From the NCBI RefSeq assembly GCF_021183825.1, contig NZ_CP089211.1, positions 3,826,501 to 3,890,500 of the forward strand: 64,000 bases of DNA, in the 5' to 3' direction. Positions 26,099-33,910 of this stretch are shown in pieces (the stretch's first letter is position 1; the number at the start of each line of letters is the position of its first letter). A program made the position numbers and the translations under genes. The stretch comes from Sinomicrobium kalidii. GTDB lineage: Bacteria > Bacteroidota > Bacteroidia > Flavobacteriales > Flavobacteriaceae. The notes beneath the pieces were generated by a model, which saw only the letters and a list, made by a program, of their open reading frames with translations, was not told the origin of the DNA and did not search any database.

Positions 26099-29000
26099 TT
26101 ATTCTTCCCCTGTCAGTACCCATTCCCCTTTTTTGATCAGGGGTTCGGCCTGTTTGTATTTCATGGTCTGGCTTTCACCGCTCATTACGTTTTTTATGGT
26201 CACCCGGTCGTTCCGGCCTATTTTGGGCTTGTCCCTGACAATGGTTTCGGTGACCTGGGGCCTTTGGGATTGTGCCTGTCCGGCCTGCCTGTTCCTGGCG
26301 GCCATTTCATCGCTGTTCAGCACTTCTTCTTTGGAAGTCTCGTAGTTTTCCCTTTTCCTGGTTTCCCTGGCTTCCTGTATGCTGGAGGTGTCCTGTGTGG
26401 GGAGTTCTCCCTTGAACAGGAAGGTGATAACCTCCTTGTTTACGCTGTCCATCATGCCTTTAAAGAGTTCAAAGGCTTCGAATTTGTATATCAGCAGCGG
26501 ATCTTTTTGTTCGTGTACGGCAAGCTGTACCGATTGCTTCAACTCGTCCATTTTGCGGAGGTGAGTTTTCCAGGCATCGTCTATAATGGCCAGGGTGATG
26601 TTCTTTTCGAAATCGGCAATAAGCTTTTTACCGTTACTTTCGTAGGCATCTTTGAGGTTGGTAACTACGTTCAGTGTTTTGGTACCATCGGTAAAAGGCA
26701 CTACAATACGTTCGAACTTGTCGCTCTGGTTTTCATATACATTCTTGATCACCGGGAAAGCGGTCGCTGCATTGCGTTCTATTTTCTCGCTGTAATGCTG
26801 ATAGGCAGCTTTGTATATTTTTCCGGCAATTTCCTGGAAGGACATCTTGTTGAATTCCTCTTCGGAAACCGGAGAGACCAGTGAAAAGAATTTAATGAGT
26901 TCGTATTCAAAATTCTTGTAATCGCTGGCTGCCTTATTGGTTTCGGAGATGGCTTCTGAAATATCGAAGATCATATTGGCGATATCCACTTTGAGCCGCT
27001 GGCCCTGCAGGGCGTGTCTCCGTCTTTTGTACACGACCTCCCGTTGTGCATTCATCACATCGTCATATTCCAGGAGACGTTTACGAATGCCAAAGTTGTT
27101 TTCTTCCACTTTTTTCTGGGCGCGTTCAATGGACTTGGTCATCATGGAATGCTGGATGACCTCACCTTCCTTGAGGCCCATTCTGTCCATCATCTTGGCT
27201 ACGCGTTCCGATCCGAAGAGGCGCATCAGGTTATCTTCGAGTGAAACATAGAACTGGGTACTTCCGGGATCTCCCTGACGTCCGGAACGCCCCCTGAGCT
27301 GTCTGTCCACTCTTCTGGAGTCGTGGCGTTCTGTACCTATAATGGCCAGTCCTCCCGCTTTTTTCACTTCTTCGGTCAGTTTAATGTCCGTACCACGGCC
27401 TGCCATGTTGGTGGCTATGGTCACTACTCCGGATTTACCGGCTTCGGCTACAATGTCTGCTTCCTTTTTGTGCATTTTGGCGTTGAGAACATTGTGGGGG
27501 ACCTTCCGGAGTGTCAGCATCTTGCTGAGCAATTCGGAGATCTCTACTGAAGTGGTACCGATAAGCACCGGCCTTCCTGCCCCGGAAAGCTGGGTGACTT
27601 CTTCGATCACTGCGTTGTATTTTTCCCGTTTGGTCTTGTAAATGAGGTCCTGCCTGTCGTGGCGGGCAATGGGTTTGTTGGTCGGGATTTCTACTACGTC
27701 GAGTTTATATATTTCCCAGAATTCACCGGCTTCGGTAACCGCAGTACCGGTCATCCCGGAAAGTTTGCGGTACATCCTGAAATAATTCTGTAGTGTGACC
27801 GTGGCAAAAGTCTGGGTGGCGTCTTCAATCTTTACATTTTCCTTGGCTTCGATGGCCTGGTGGAGTCCGTCAGAGTAACGTCGCCCTTCCATAATACGTC
27901 CGGTCTGCTCATCTACGATCATCACCTTGTTGTCCATAACCACGTATTCCGTATCTTTCTCAAACAGGGTGTACGCTTTGAGCAGCTGGTTCATGGTGTG
28001 GATACGTTCACTTTTCACCCCGAATTCCTTGAAAAGCTGTTCTTTGAGTTCGGCTTCTTCTTCTACGGGGAGGTCCTGTTTTTCGATCTTTGCGATTTCG
28101 GTACCTATGTCAGGCATAATAAAGAAGTCCGGGTCCGTATCCCCGGAAAGGTATTCTACCCCTCCGTCCGTAAGGTCTATCTGGTTGTTCTTTTCGTCAA
28201 TAACAAAGAGCAGTTCGGCATCGACCTTGGGCATTTCCCTGTTGTTGTCCTGCATGTAGTGGTTCTCGGTCTTTTGCAGGATTTGTTTTACGCCCTCTTC
28301 ACTGAGGAACTTGATAAGCGCTTTGTTTTTCGGGAGTCCCCGGTGCACTCGGAGCAGGAGAAAACCTCCGTCTTTGGTGTTTCCTTCGGCAATGAGTTTT
28401 TTGGCTTCGGCGAGTACACCTGTCAGGTACTGGCGTTGTTTCTGTACAATATCGGCAACTGCGGGTTTCAGCTCGTTAAATTCGTGCCTGTCGCCCTGGG
28501 GTACGGGCCCGGAAATAATAAGCGGGGTACGGGCATCATCGATAAGTACGGAATCGACCTCATCGACTATGGCGTAATTGTGAGGGCGCTGCACGAGGTC
28601 GTTCGGCGTATGGGCCATATTGTCCCGGAGGTAGTCAAAGCCGAATTCGTTGTTGGTACCGTAGGTGATATCTGCATTGTATGCTTTTCTTCGCCCGTCG
28701 GAATTGGGCTGGTGCTTGTCTATACAATCTACGGAAAGACCGTGGAACTCGAACAGGGGGGCCATCCAGGCGCTGTCCCTTTTGGCCAGGTAATCGTTTA
28801 CGGTAACCAAATGTACTCCTCTGCCGGTAAGGGCATTGAGGTACATGGGGAGTGTAGCAACAAGGGTTTTACCTTCCCCGGTCTGCATTTCTGCAATTTT
28901 CCCCTGGTGGAGGGCTACACCACCTACGAGCTGTACATCGTAGTGTACCATGTCCCAGGTCACTTCCTTGCCGGCCGCATCCCAGGAATTCTGCCAGATG

Positions 29001-29461
29001 GCATTGTCGCCTTCTATGGTGATGTATTCTTTTTCGGCAGATAATTCCCTGTCGAAGGGAGAAGCGGTTACGGTAAGGGTTTCGTTATTGGCAAATCGTT
29101 TTGCGGTTTCCTTGACTACGGCAAAGGCCTCGGGAAGTATTTCGTTGAGTTTTGCTTCAGTGGCCTTGTAGGCATCGTCATTGAGTTTGTCGATCTCGGT
29201 GTAGATATCTTCTTTGCGATCTATGTCTTCCGATGCGTTCGCTTCGCTTTGCAGTTGTGCTATTTTTTCGTCAAAAGAAGTCCTTGCTTCCTGTATCCGG
29301 GACCTGAAGTCTACGGTTTTTTCCCGGAGTTCGTCGTTGGATAATGCAGACAGTTGTTGTTCAAACGTCTTGATCTTATCCACTAATGGCTGTATCTCTT
29401 TGATGTCTTTCTTCGCCTTATCTCCTACAAAGACTTTGAGAACAGAATTCAGTAAACTCAT
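26099..29461 (-). CDS. secA: Preprotein translocase ATPase SecA
   Basis: ATPase of the Sec translocon, 1,120 residues. The Walker A AEMQTGEGKTLVATLP is near residue 205, the DEVDSVLIDDARTP motif near 305, and the second helicase half includes TNMAGRGTDIKL and GRSGRQGDPGS. The protein pushes unfolded proteins through SecYEG at the inner membrane. Length matches the long Bacteroidota SecA, which carries insertions absent from E. coli. The C-terminal zinc-binding CxCGSG...CH sequence is not visible; the protein ends KYKQAEPLIKKGEWVLTGEE. It is transcribed alone, from a TAnnTTTG element at 29564-29571 to a terminator. Confidence 0.97.
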   Translation of the reverse strand: MSLLNSVLKVFVGDKAKKDIKEIQPLVDKIKTFEQQLSALSNDELREKTVDFRSRIQEARTSFDEKIAQLQSEANASEDIDRKEDIYTEIDKLNDDAYKATEAKLNEILPEAFAVVKETAKRFANNETLTVTASPFDRELSAEKEYITIEGDNAIWQNSWDAAGKEVTWDMVHYDVQLVGGVALHQGKIAEMQTGEGKTLVATLPMYLNALTGRGVHLVTVNDYLAKRDSAWMAPLFEFHGLSVDCIDKHQPNSDGRRKAYNADITYGTNNEFGFDYLRDNMAHTPNDLVQRPHNYAIVDEVDSVLIDDARTPLIISGPVPQGDRHEFNELKPAVADIVQKQRQYLTGVLAEAKKLIAEGNTKDGGFLLLRVHRGLPKNKALIKFLSEEGVKQILQKTENHYMQDNNREMPKVDAELLFVIDEKNNQIDLTDGGVEYLSGDTDPDFFIMPDIGTEIAKIEKQDLPVEEEAELKEQLFKEFGVKSERIHTMNQLLKAYTLFEKDTEYVVMDNKVMIVDEQTGRIMEGRRYSDGLHQAIEAKENVKIEDATQTFATVTLQNYFRMYRKLSGMTGTAVTEAGEFWEIYKLDVVEIPTNKPIARHDRQDLIYKTKREKYNAVIEEVTQLSGAGRPVLIGTTSVEISELLSKMLTLRKVPHNVLNAKMHKKEADIVAEAGKSGVVTIATNMAGRGTDIKLTEEVKKAGGLAIIGTERHDSRRVDRQLRGRSGRQGDPGSTQFYVSLEDNLMRLFGSERVAKMMDRMGLKEGEVIQHSMMTKSIERAQKKVEENNFGIRKRLLEYDDVMNAQREVVYKRRRHALQGQRLKVDIANMIFDISEAISETNKAASDYKNFEYELIKFFSLVSPVSEEEFNKMSFQEIAGKIYKAAYQHYSEKIERNAATAFPVIKNVYENQSDKFERIVVPFTDGTKTLNVVTNLKDAYESNGKKLIADFEKNITLAIIDDAWKTHLRKMDELKQSVQLAVHEQKDPLLIYKFEAFELFKGMMDSVNKEVITFLFKGELPTQDTSSIQEARETRKRENYETSKEEVLNSDEMAARNRQAGQAQSQRPQVTETIVRDKPKIGRNDRVTIKNVMSGESQTMKYKQAEPLIKKGEWVLTGEE

Positions 29462-29563
29462 AATGGTTTTGTTTTTAATTTGAGTGAGGGAAGGTGTATA
29501 CTGTTTCCCCCCACAGTCATGCCTTGGTCTTACGGCCTTACCGGTTTCTGCATAAACTTTTTA

Positions 29564-29571
29564 CAAAGCTA
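29564..29571 (-). promoter_or_regulatory. Flavobacterial -7 element of the secA promoter
   Basis: The minus strand reads TAGCTTTG, an exact TAnnTTTG match, about 100 bases upstream of the secA ATG. The -33 TTG is not clear. Confidence 0.4.
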
Positions 29572-29690
29572 ATGAAAAAAACAGTGGACCGGTGAATCGG
29601 TCGGCAGGGAATTGGCGGGTTCGAAACCGTTATCGTAAATAAGGCAATCGCAACTGCCGTTTTTCCCTGTATTTAACAAACAGAGCAAAA

Positions 29691-29715
29691 AAAAAGCCTC
29701 TTTTTGAGACTTTTT
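29691..29715 (-). terminator. Terminator downstream of the DUF2795 gene
   Basis: On the minus strand AAAAAGUCUC and GAGGCUUUUU pair with one G-U and a 5-base loop, followed by further U. It lies 16 bases after the DUF2795 stop and so separates that gene from secA. Confidence 0.6.
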
Positions 29716-29731
29716 GTTTTTTGCGGTGTTC

Positions 29732-29953
29732 TTAGTATTCATCTTCATTCCAGAGGTAATCTTCCTCTGTGGGATAGTCCGGCCATATCTCTTCAATAGA
29801 TTCATATATCTCCCCTTCGTCCTCCATGGCTTGCAGGTTTTCCACTACTTCCAGCGGAGCCCCGGTTCTAATAGCATAGTCGATCAATTCGTCTTTTGTA
29901 GCCGGCCAAGGTGCATCACTCAGATAGGATGCCAGTTCTAATGTCCAATACAT
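29732..29953 (-). CDS. DUF2795 protein
   Basis: Acidic soluble protein of 73 residues, starting MYWTLELASYLSDAPWPATK and rich in Glu and Asp toward the end. It matches the DUF2795 family, which is small and highly conserved in flavobacteria and is commonly found next to secA, as here. It has its own TTG-N19-TATTTTTG promoter and its own terminator. The function is unknown. Confidence 0.85.
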   Translation of the reverse strand: MYWTLELASYLSDAPWPATKDELIDYAIRTGAPLEVVENLQAMEDEGEIYESIEEIWPDYPTEEDYLWNEDEY

Positions 29954-29977
29954 GTGCTATTCGTTTTTTATTTTTTG

Positions 29978-30007
29978 CAAAAATAAATTTTTAAACTAAA
30001 AAGTCAA
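29978..30007 (-). promoter_or_regulatory. Full flavobacterial promoter of the DUF2795 gene
   Basis: The minus strand has TTG (30007-30005), then 19 bases, then TATTTTTG (29985-29978). Both elements and the spacing match the Bacteroidota sigma-A consensus (TTG about -33, TAnnTTTG about -7). The gene starts 24 bases after the -7 element. This is the best promoter in the window. Confidence 0.7.
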
Positions 30008-30046
30008 GTTAAAACTATTTTATTTACACATTAATTTTAAGAACGT

Positions 30047-30066
30047 AATAAAACAGCTGTTTTATT
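30047..30066. repeat. Perfect 20-bp AT-rich palindrome
   Basis: AATAAAACAGCTGTTTTATT is a perfect inverted repeat about 40 bases upstream of the -33 element of the DUF2795 promoter. It may be an operator, or a remnant terminator of an upstream transcript. No U run follows on either strand. Confidence 0.5.
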
Positions 30067-30212
30067 GGTTTTTAATTAATAAAAGGGAACCCCTGCTGCT
30101 GATCCGGCAAGTTTTCCCTCTGTGTTTAACGCAGTTTGTGGCTGTATTGTTTGCCTGAGGCATTTTTTGCCTTAATTGCTCCAGCTGATCGTTTCTGAGA
30201 GGAAGTCTCTTT

Positions 30213-30791
30213 TTATCCCCGGTCTCCTTTGCGGGGCACCCATTTTATTTCCTCTGCTTTTAAGGTGTGAGACAACTTTCGTGCCAATACAAAGAGATAA
30301 TCTGAAAGACGGTTGAGATATTGAAGCACACTATCGTCAAAAGGTTCTATGTCATAGAGTTGTGTGGCCAGTCTTTCTGCCCTGCGGCAAACACACCGGG
30401 TTATATGACAATATGACACTGTAGTGTGCCCGCCGGGAAGAACAAAATGTGTCATGGGGGGAAGTTCTTCATTCATGCGGTCTATTTCCTTTTCCAGGGT
30501 TTCTACATCTTCGGGTGAAATTGTGGGGATGTCCAGTCGTTTTTTTCCGCTTTTTAACATGGCTTTTTCCGGATCTGTGGCCAGTATGGCCCCCAGGGTG
30601 AACAGCCGGTCCTGAATGGCCAGCAATATTTTTTGCTGGTCACCGGCTTCCTGGTCCCTTACCAGTCCGATCCAGGAATTGAGCTCGTCTACCGTACCGT
30701 AAGTTTCTATGCGTATATGGTGTTTCGGGACCCTGGTGCCCCCGAAAAGGGCCGTAGTGCCCTTGTCTCCGGTCTTGGTGTATATTTTCAT
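30213..30791 (-). CDS. Cob(I)alamin adenosyltransferase, PduO type
   Basis: Enzyme that attaches the 5'-deoxyadenosyl group of ATP to cob(I)alamin, 192 residues from the ATG at 30791. N-terminal KIYTKTGDKGTTALFGGTRV is the ATP-binding motif, ETYGTVDELNSWIGLVRD follows, and RCVCRRAERLA lies near the end. The reading frame continues 39 codons upstream through the C-rich repeat at 30887-30914, but that extension is repeat sequence. The MKIYTKTGDKG start matches the family. No cobalamin synthesis gene is nearby. This enzyme would serve a cobalamin-dependent mutase encoded elsewhere. Confidence 0.9.
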   Translation of the reverse strand: MKIYTKTGDKGTTALFGGTRVPKHHIRIETYGTVDELNSWIGLVRDQEAGDQQKILLAIQDRLFTLGAILATDPEKAMLKSGKKRLDIPTISPEDVETLEKEIDRMNEELPPMTHFVLPGGHTTVSYCHITRCVCRRAERLATQLYDIEPFDDSVLQYLNRLSDYLFVLARKLSHTLKAEEIKWVPRKGDRG

Positions 30792-30886
30792 GGTTTTGCT
30801 GTTAGTGTATGTTACAAAGATACATAGAAGATTTGACGATACTTTGAGAGGGGATAGCGGAGGCGTAGGGGGATGATTGGGGGACA

Positions 30887-30914
30887 CCCCCCTTGATCCC
30901 CCCCTCAAGGGGGG
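30887..30914. repeat. C-rich palindromic repeat, copy 1
   Basis: CCCCCCTTGA (30887-30896) pairs perfectly with TCAAGGGGGG (30905-30914) around an 8-base loop. Related copies occur at 32399-32425, 43272-43296 and 59479-59510, all in gaps between minus-strand genes and all reading in the same direction. Confidence 0.65.
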
Positions 30915-30951
30915 AGGTATTGGGTCTTGTTTACTGTTTGGACTAAAAAGT

Positions 30952-30975
30952 AAACCTGCCGGGACGGGCAGGTTT
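30952..30975 (-). terminator. Hairpin terminator after the 448-residue oxidoreductase gene
   Basis: AAACCTGCC (30952-30960) pairs perfectly with GGCAGGTTT (30967-30975) across a 6-base loop, 38 bases after the stop of the gene ending at 31014. On the minus strand a T-rich tract follows. Confidence 0.6.
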
Positions 30976-31013
30976 TAATTGTTATGGTTCCGCCGGGGAG
31001 CGGGAATCGTTAA

Positions 31014-32360
31014 TTACAACAGTTGTTGCGGTTCCCATCCGGGTTCGTAGGTTCTTCCCCATAGGGCACGTCCTTTTTCGCTATTGGTAATATGTCCGTT
31101 TGCGGGGTTACATTCGAGGGTTTCTCCCGCGCGGTATGCCATATTGGCCAGGTGGCACAAAAGGGTGCTTTTGGCGCCTTCGTCTATCGGAGATCGTTGT
31201 TTTTCCTTTCCTCTGATGGTTTCGAAGAAATTTACCATATGTGTGGTAGACATATCCCCGCCGCCGCCAAGCTGGGTTCCGGCTTCCGATCCGCCGGATT
31301 TACGCTCCTTTACCAGTTTTCCGCTCCGGTCAAAGAGTTCATAGCCTTCCCGGTCTACAAATACGGTCCCTTCCGTACCGTAAATGATGGTTCCGCGGCC
31401 TTTACCGTAGGTGTTGTATCCGTTACGGCTTTTGCCGTCCCATTTTATGGTCTTTTTGTCGTCCCCGAATTCGAAAGTGGCGTCCATAGTGTCATACATG
31501 CTCCATCCGTCTTCCGGCCAGTGGCGTTTTTCGGCATTGACCATGACCTTGTTCGGAAATTCCACCTGGAGGGCCCAGCGGGCGATGTCAAGTTCATGAG
31601 TGGCATTGTTCCCGGTTTCTGCCGTACCGAAGTCCCAGCCGTACCAGTGCCAGTTATAATTCCAGGTGTCGTGCATGTATTCTTTTCGGGGCGATGGGCC
31701 TTGAAAGAGGTCCCAGTCCAGTCCTTCGGGAACAGGGGCTTTTGAAGGGACAATAACTTCGCCACGGCTATTTGCATAATGGGCTACAGCCAGGTAGGGG
31801 TTGCCGATAATACCTTCGTGTATTTCCCTGATAATCTCTATGCTGGGGTCGGAAGACCGTTGCTGGTTGCCCATCTGGATCACTTTGTTGTATTTTTTCT
31901 GATAGGCCACCAGCAGTTCCCCCTCTTTGGGGTTATGACTGCATGGTTTTTCCACATAAACGTGTTTCCCGGCCTCTACAGCCAGCCAGGTGCCCGGTCC
32001 GTGCCAATGGTCCGGTGTGGCATTGATAATGGCATCTACTTTTTTGTCTTCCAGTATTTTAAATATGCTGTTTTCCAGCTTGGGATTGTAGTCCAGGTGT
32101 TCAGCGAAACGTTCCGCCGCTTTTTCCCGTTGCGATTTCATAACGTCGCAAAGGTATAGCAGTTCTACGTTGCTCTCTTTCCTTGAAATGGGAGGTACAT
32201 AAGCGCCAAGCCTTCTTCCCAGTCCCATAATGGCTATGTGGAGCCGGTCGTTGGCCCCCATGATACGGTTATAACTTTGGGCCGTAAAGCCCATGGTACT
32301 CATGGTGGTGATCCCGGCAGTGGCCAGGGCGGAGTTTTTTATAAATTTTCTTCGTTTCAT
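31014..32360 (-). CDS. Gfo/Idh/MocA-family oxidoreductase with Tat signal
   Basis: NAD(P)-dependent sugar oxidoreductase of 448 residues. The N-terminus MKRRKFIKNSALATAGITTM is a Tat signal with RRxFIK, so the folded enzyme is exported. The Rossmann part begins HIAIMGLGRRLGAY; EKPCSHNP (the family's EKP) is near residue 135, and a HELDIARWAL stretch near 240 corresponds to the catalytic His region. It is the last gene of a unit with a DUF1080 protein and a second Gfo/Idh/MocA gene. Exported members commonly act on glycosides at the 3-OH; that is inferred here. Confidence 0.85.
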   Translation of the reverse strand: MKRRKFIKNSALATAGITTMSTMGFTAQSYNRIMGANDRLHIAIMGLGRRLGAYVPPISRKESNVELLYLCDVMKSQREKAAERFAEHLDYNPKLENSIFKILEDKKVDAIINATPDHWHGPGTWLAVEAGKHVYVEKPCSHNPKEGELLVAYQKKYNKVIQMGNQQRSSDPSIEIIREIHEGIIGNPYLAVAHYANSRGEVIVPSKAPVPEGLDWDLFQGPSPRKEYMHDTWNYNWHWYGWDFGTAETGNNATHELDIARWALQVEFPNKVMVNAEKRHWPEDGWSMYDTMDATFEFGDDKKTIKWDGKSRNGYNTYGKGRGTIIYGTEGTVFVDREGYELFDRSGKLVKERKSGGSEAGTQLGGGGDMSTTHMVNFFETIRGKEKQRSPIDEGAKSTLLCHLANMAYRAGETLECNPANGHITNSEKGRALWGRTYEPGWEPQQLL

Positions 32361-32398
32361 TGGTATATGTTTTATGGTGATTGGAGAGCACCTTTACA

Positions 32399-32425
32399 CC
32401 CCCCTTGGTCCCCCCTCAAGGGGGG
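32399..32425. repeat. C-rich palindromic repeat, copy 2
   Basis: CCCCCCTTG (32399-32407) pairs with CAAGGGGGG (32417-32425). It lies in the gap between the oxidoreductase at 32360 and the DUF1080 protein ending at 32478. Confidence 0.65.
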
Positions 32426-32477
32426 ATATGAATATCTTTTAAAAGCTATAGATGCTAAAGGATTACGATTGTTATGT

Positions 32478-33863
32478 TTAATGCAACTCCTTTATCCTGA
32501 TGTTCTTGAAACTCACTTTATCGCCGTGGTCTTGTAAGAGGATATGGCCTTTCCCGGCTTCCCCGAAGTTTTCCCATATCTTGTACTTGCTCGCTGCCAC
32601 CAGTTTACGGTAGGCTTCGGAACCGCGTTGATATTCGAGGACTTTTATACCGTTGAGGTAGTGTTCTACCTTATTGTCGGGATATACCACCACACGGCCC
32701 TTGTTCCATTCGCCGATGGGTTTTACGAAACGGGGTTGCTTGTCTGCCTTAATGAGGTCATACAGGGAAGCCAGGGTGCGGTTGCCGTCTTTTCCCTTTT
32801 TGGCATCCGGATGCCTCTCGTCGTCGAGGATCTGGAATTCCAGTCCTATGGCAGAACCTTCGTTGCCTTCAGAGAGCGTAACAAAATATTTAACACCGCT
32901 GTTGGCGCCTTCCGTGAGTTTAAAGTCGAAGGAGAGGTCAAAAGCACTGTACTCTTTGGTGGTTACGATATCACCCGCATTGGTGGATTCTTCGCCACCC
33001 GAAGCTTCGATGGTAAGAATTCCGTCGTTGATGGTCCATCCGAAATCGGGAAAACTGTCTTTGTAAGCGCCGATCCACCCTTCACTGTTTTTACCGTTAA
33101 AGAGCAGTTTACAGCCGGTTTGTTTTTCGTAGTCGGAAAGCCGGTTTTTGAGGTTGTTCACCACATACACATCTTTTTTAAATGGTGTCGGTTCCAGGCT
33201 ATCGGTTTTTATACGGATGTTTTTAAAGTAGGTCTTGTTCCCCGCATCTTCGGGATTGCTGATGCTGTGTACCTGAAGGCCTATAATTCCTTTGGCATCC
33301 GTACTGTCTACGAGATAGGCGGTTTCCACACCGTTTACCCAGGTCTTTATTTCGTTTCCGATGGCTTCTATCCGGTATTTGTTGTATTCCCCGAAGCGGA
33401 ATGCCTTACGGGCTTCCGGGTTAAGGGAGAGGGGGTAGAGCCAGCCTCTGCGGGCTTCGTCGTATATTCCGCCGGACCATGCCCTGTCTGAAGGGTCGAG
33501 TTCGGCCTGGTAGCCAAATACTTTTCCCTTACCGTCCCTGCCCCGGGGATCGTAATTACTTCGGATCTGCACACCTGAGTTGCTGGTTCTGTGTTCTACC
33601 TTGATCTCCAGTTCCAGGATAAAGTCACCGTATTCCTTTTCACTGATCAGGAAGGTGTTGGGACTGCCCGCCTTTGCTATTCCGACAATGGCGCTGTCCG
33701 CTACGGTATATTCCGCTTCCCCGGCCACCCGTTTCCACCCGTTGAGGGTTTTCCCGTCAAAGAGGGAAGTCCACCCGTCTGCAGCGGCTTTTTTTTCGGG
33801 TGCACATTGTATAAAACAGAAAGCAGCGATAAATGCCAGGGTAGAAATACTTAGTTTTCGCAT
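32478..33863 (-). CDS. Double DUF1080 lipoprotein
   Basis: Lipoprotein of 461 residues with lipobox Cys20 (FIQC). It holds two DUF1080 domains: about 28-205, opening WTSLFDGKTLNGWKRVAG, and about 240-460, opening CKLLFNGKNSEGWIGAYKD. The tandem arrangement is roughly twice the usual length and may combine two activities on 3-keto-glycosides, or one binding and one catalytic domain. It lies between two Gfo/Idh/MocA genes on the same strand, consistent with an oxidation-then-cleavage scheme. No catalytic residue is assigned. Confidence 0.82.
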   Translation of the reverse strand: MRKLSISTLAFIAAFCFIQCAPEKKAAADGWTSLFDGKTLNGWKRVAGEAEYTVADSAIVGIAKAGSPNTFLISEKEYGDFILELEIKVEHRTSNSGVQIRSNYDPRGRDGKGKVFGYQAELDPSDRAWSGGIYDEARRGWLYPLSLNPEARKAFRFGEYNKYRIEAIGNEIKTWVNGVETAYLVDSTDAKGIIGLQVHSISNPEDAGNKTYFKNIRIKTDSLEPTPFKKDVYVVNNLKNRLSDYEKQTGCKLLFNGKNSEGWIGAYKDSFPDFGWTINDGILTIEASGGEESTNAGDIVTTKEYSAFDLSFDFKLTEGANSGVKYFVTLSEGNEGSAIGLEFQILDDERHPDAKKGKDGNRTLASLYDLIKADKQPRFVKPIGEWNKGRVVVYPDNKVEHYLNGIKVLEYQRGSEAYRKLVAASKYKIWENFGEAGKGHILLQDHGDKVSFKNIRIKELH

Positions 33864-33910
33864 TTTTTAATTGGTTTGAATGATTAGTTAAGAGTTTGGT
33901 ATTGCGTTGT

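Noticed and set aside
27860..29044. 394-residue plus-strand frame opposite secA
   Set aside because: It is an antisense shadow of the secA reading frame, with a composition rich in Phe, Val and Gly and no start signal.
30792..30908. 39-codon N-terminal extension of the cobalamin adenosyltransferase
   Set aside because: The extension encodes low-complexity repeat sequence (Pro/Gly-rich) and precedes the MKIYTKTGDKG family start.
32544..33491. 315-residue plus-strand frame opposite the double DUF1080 gene
   Set aside because: Antisense shadow of a confidently assigned lipoprotein.
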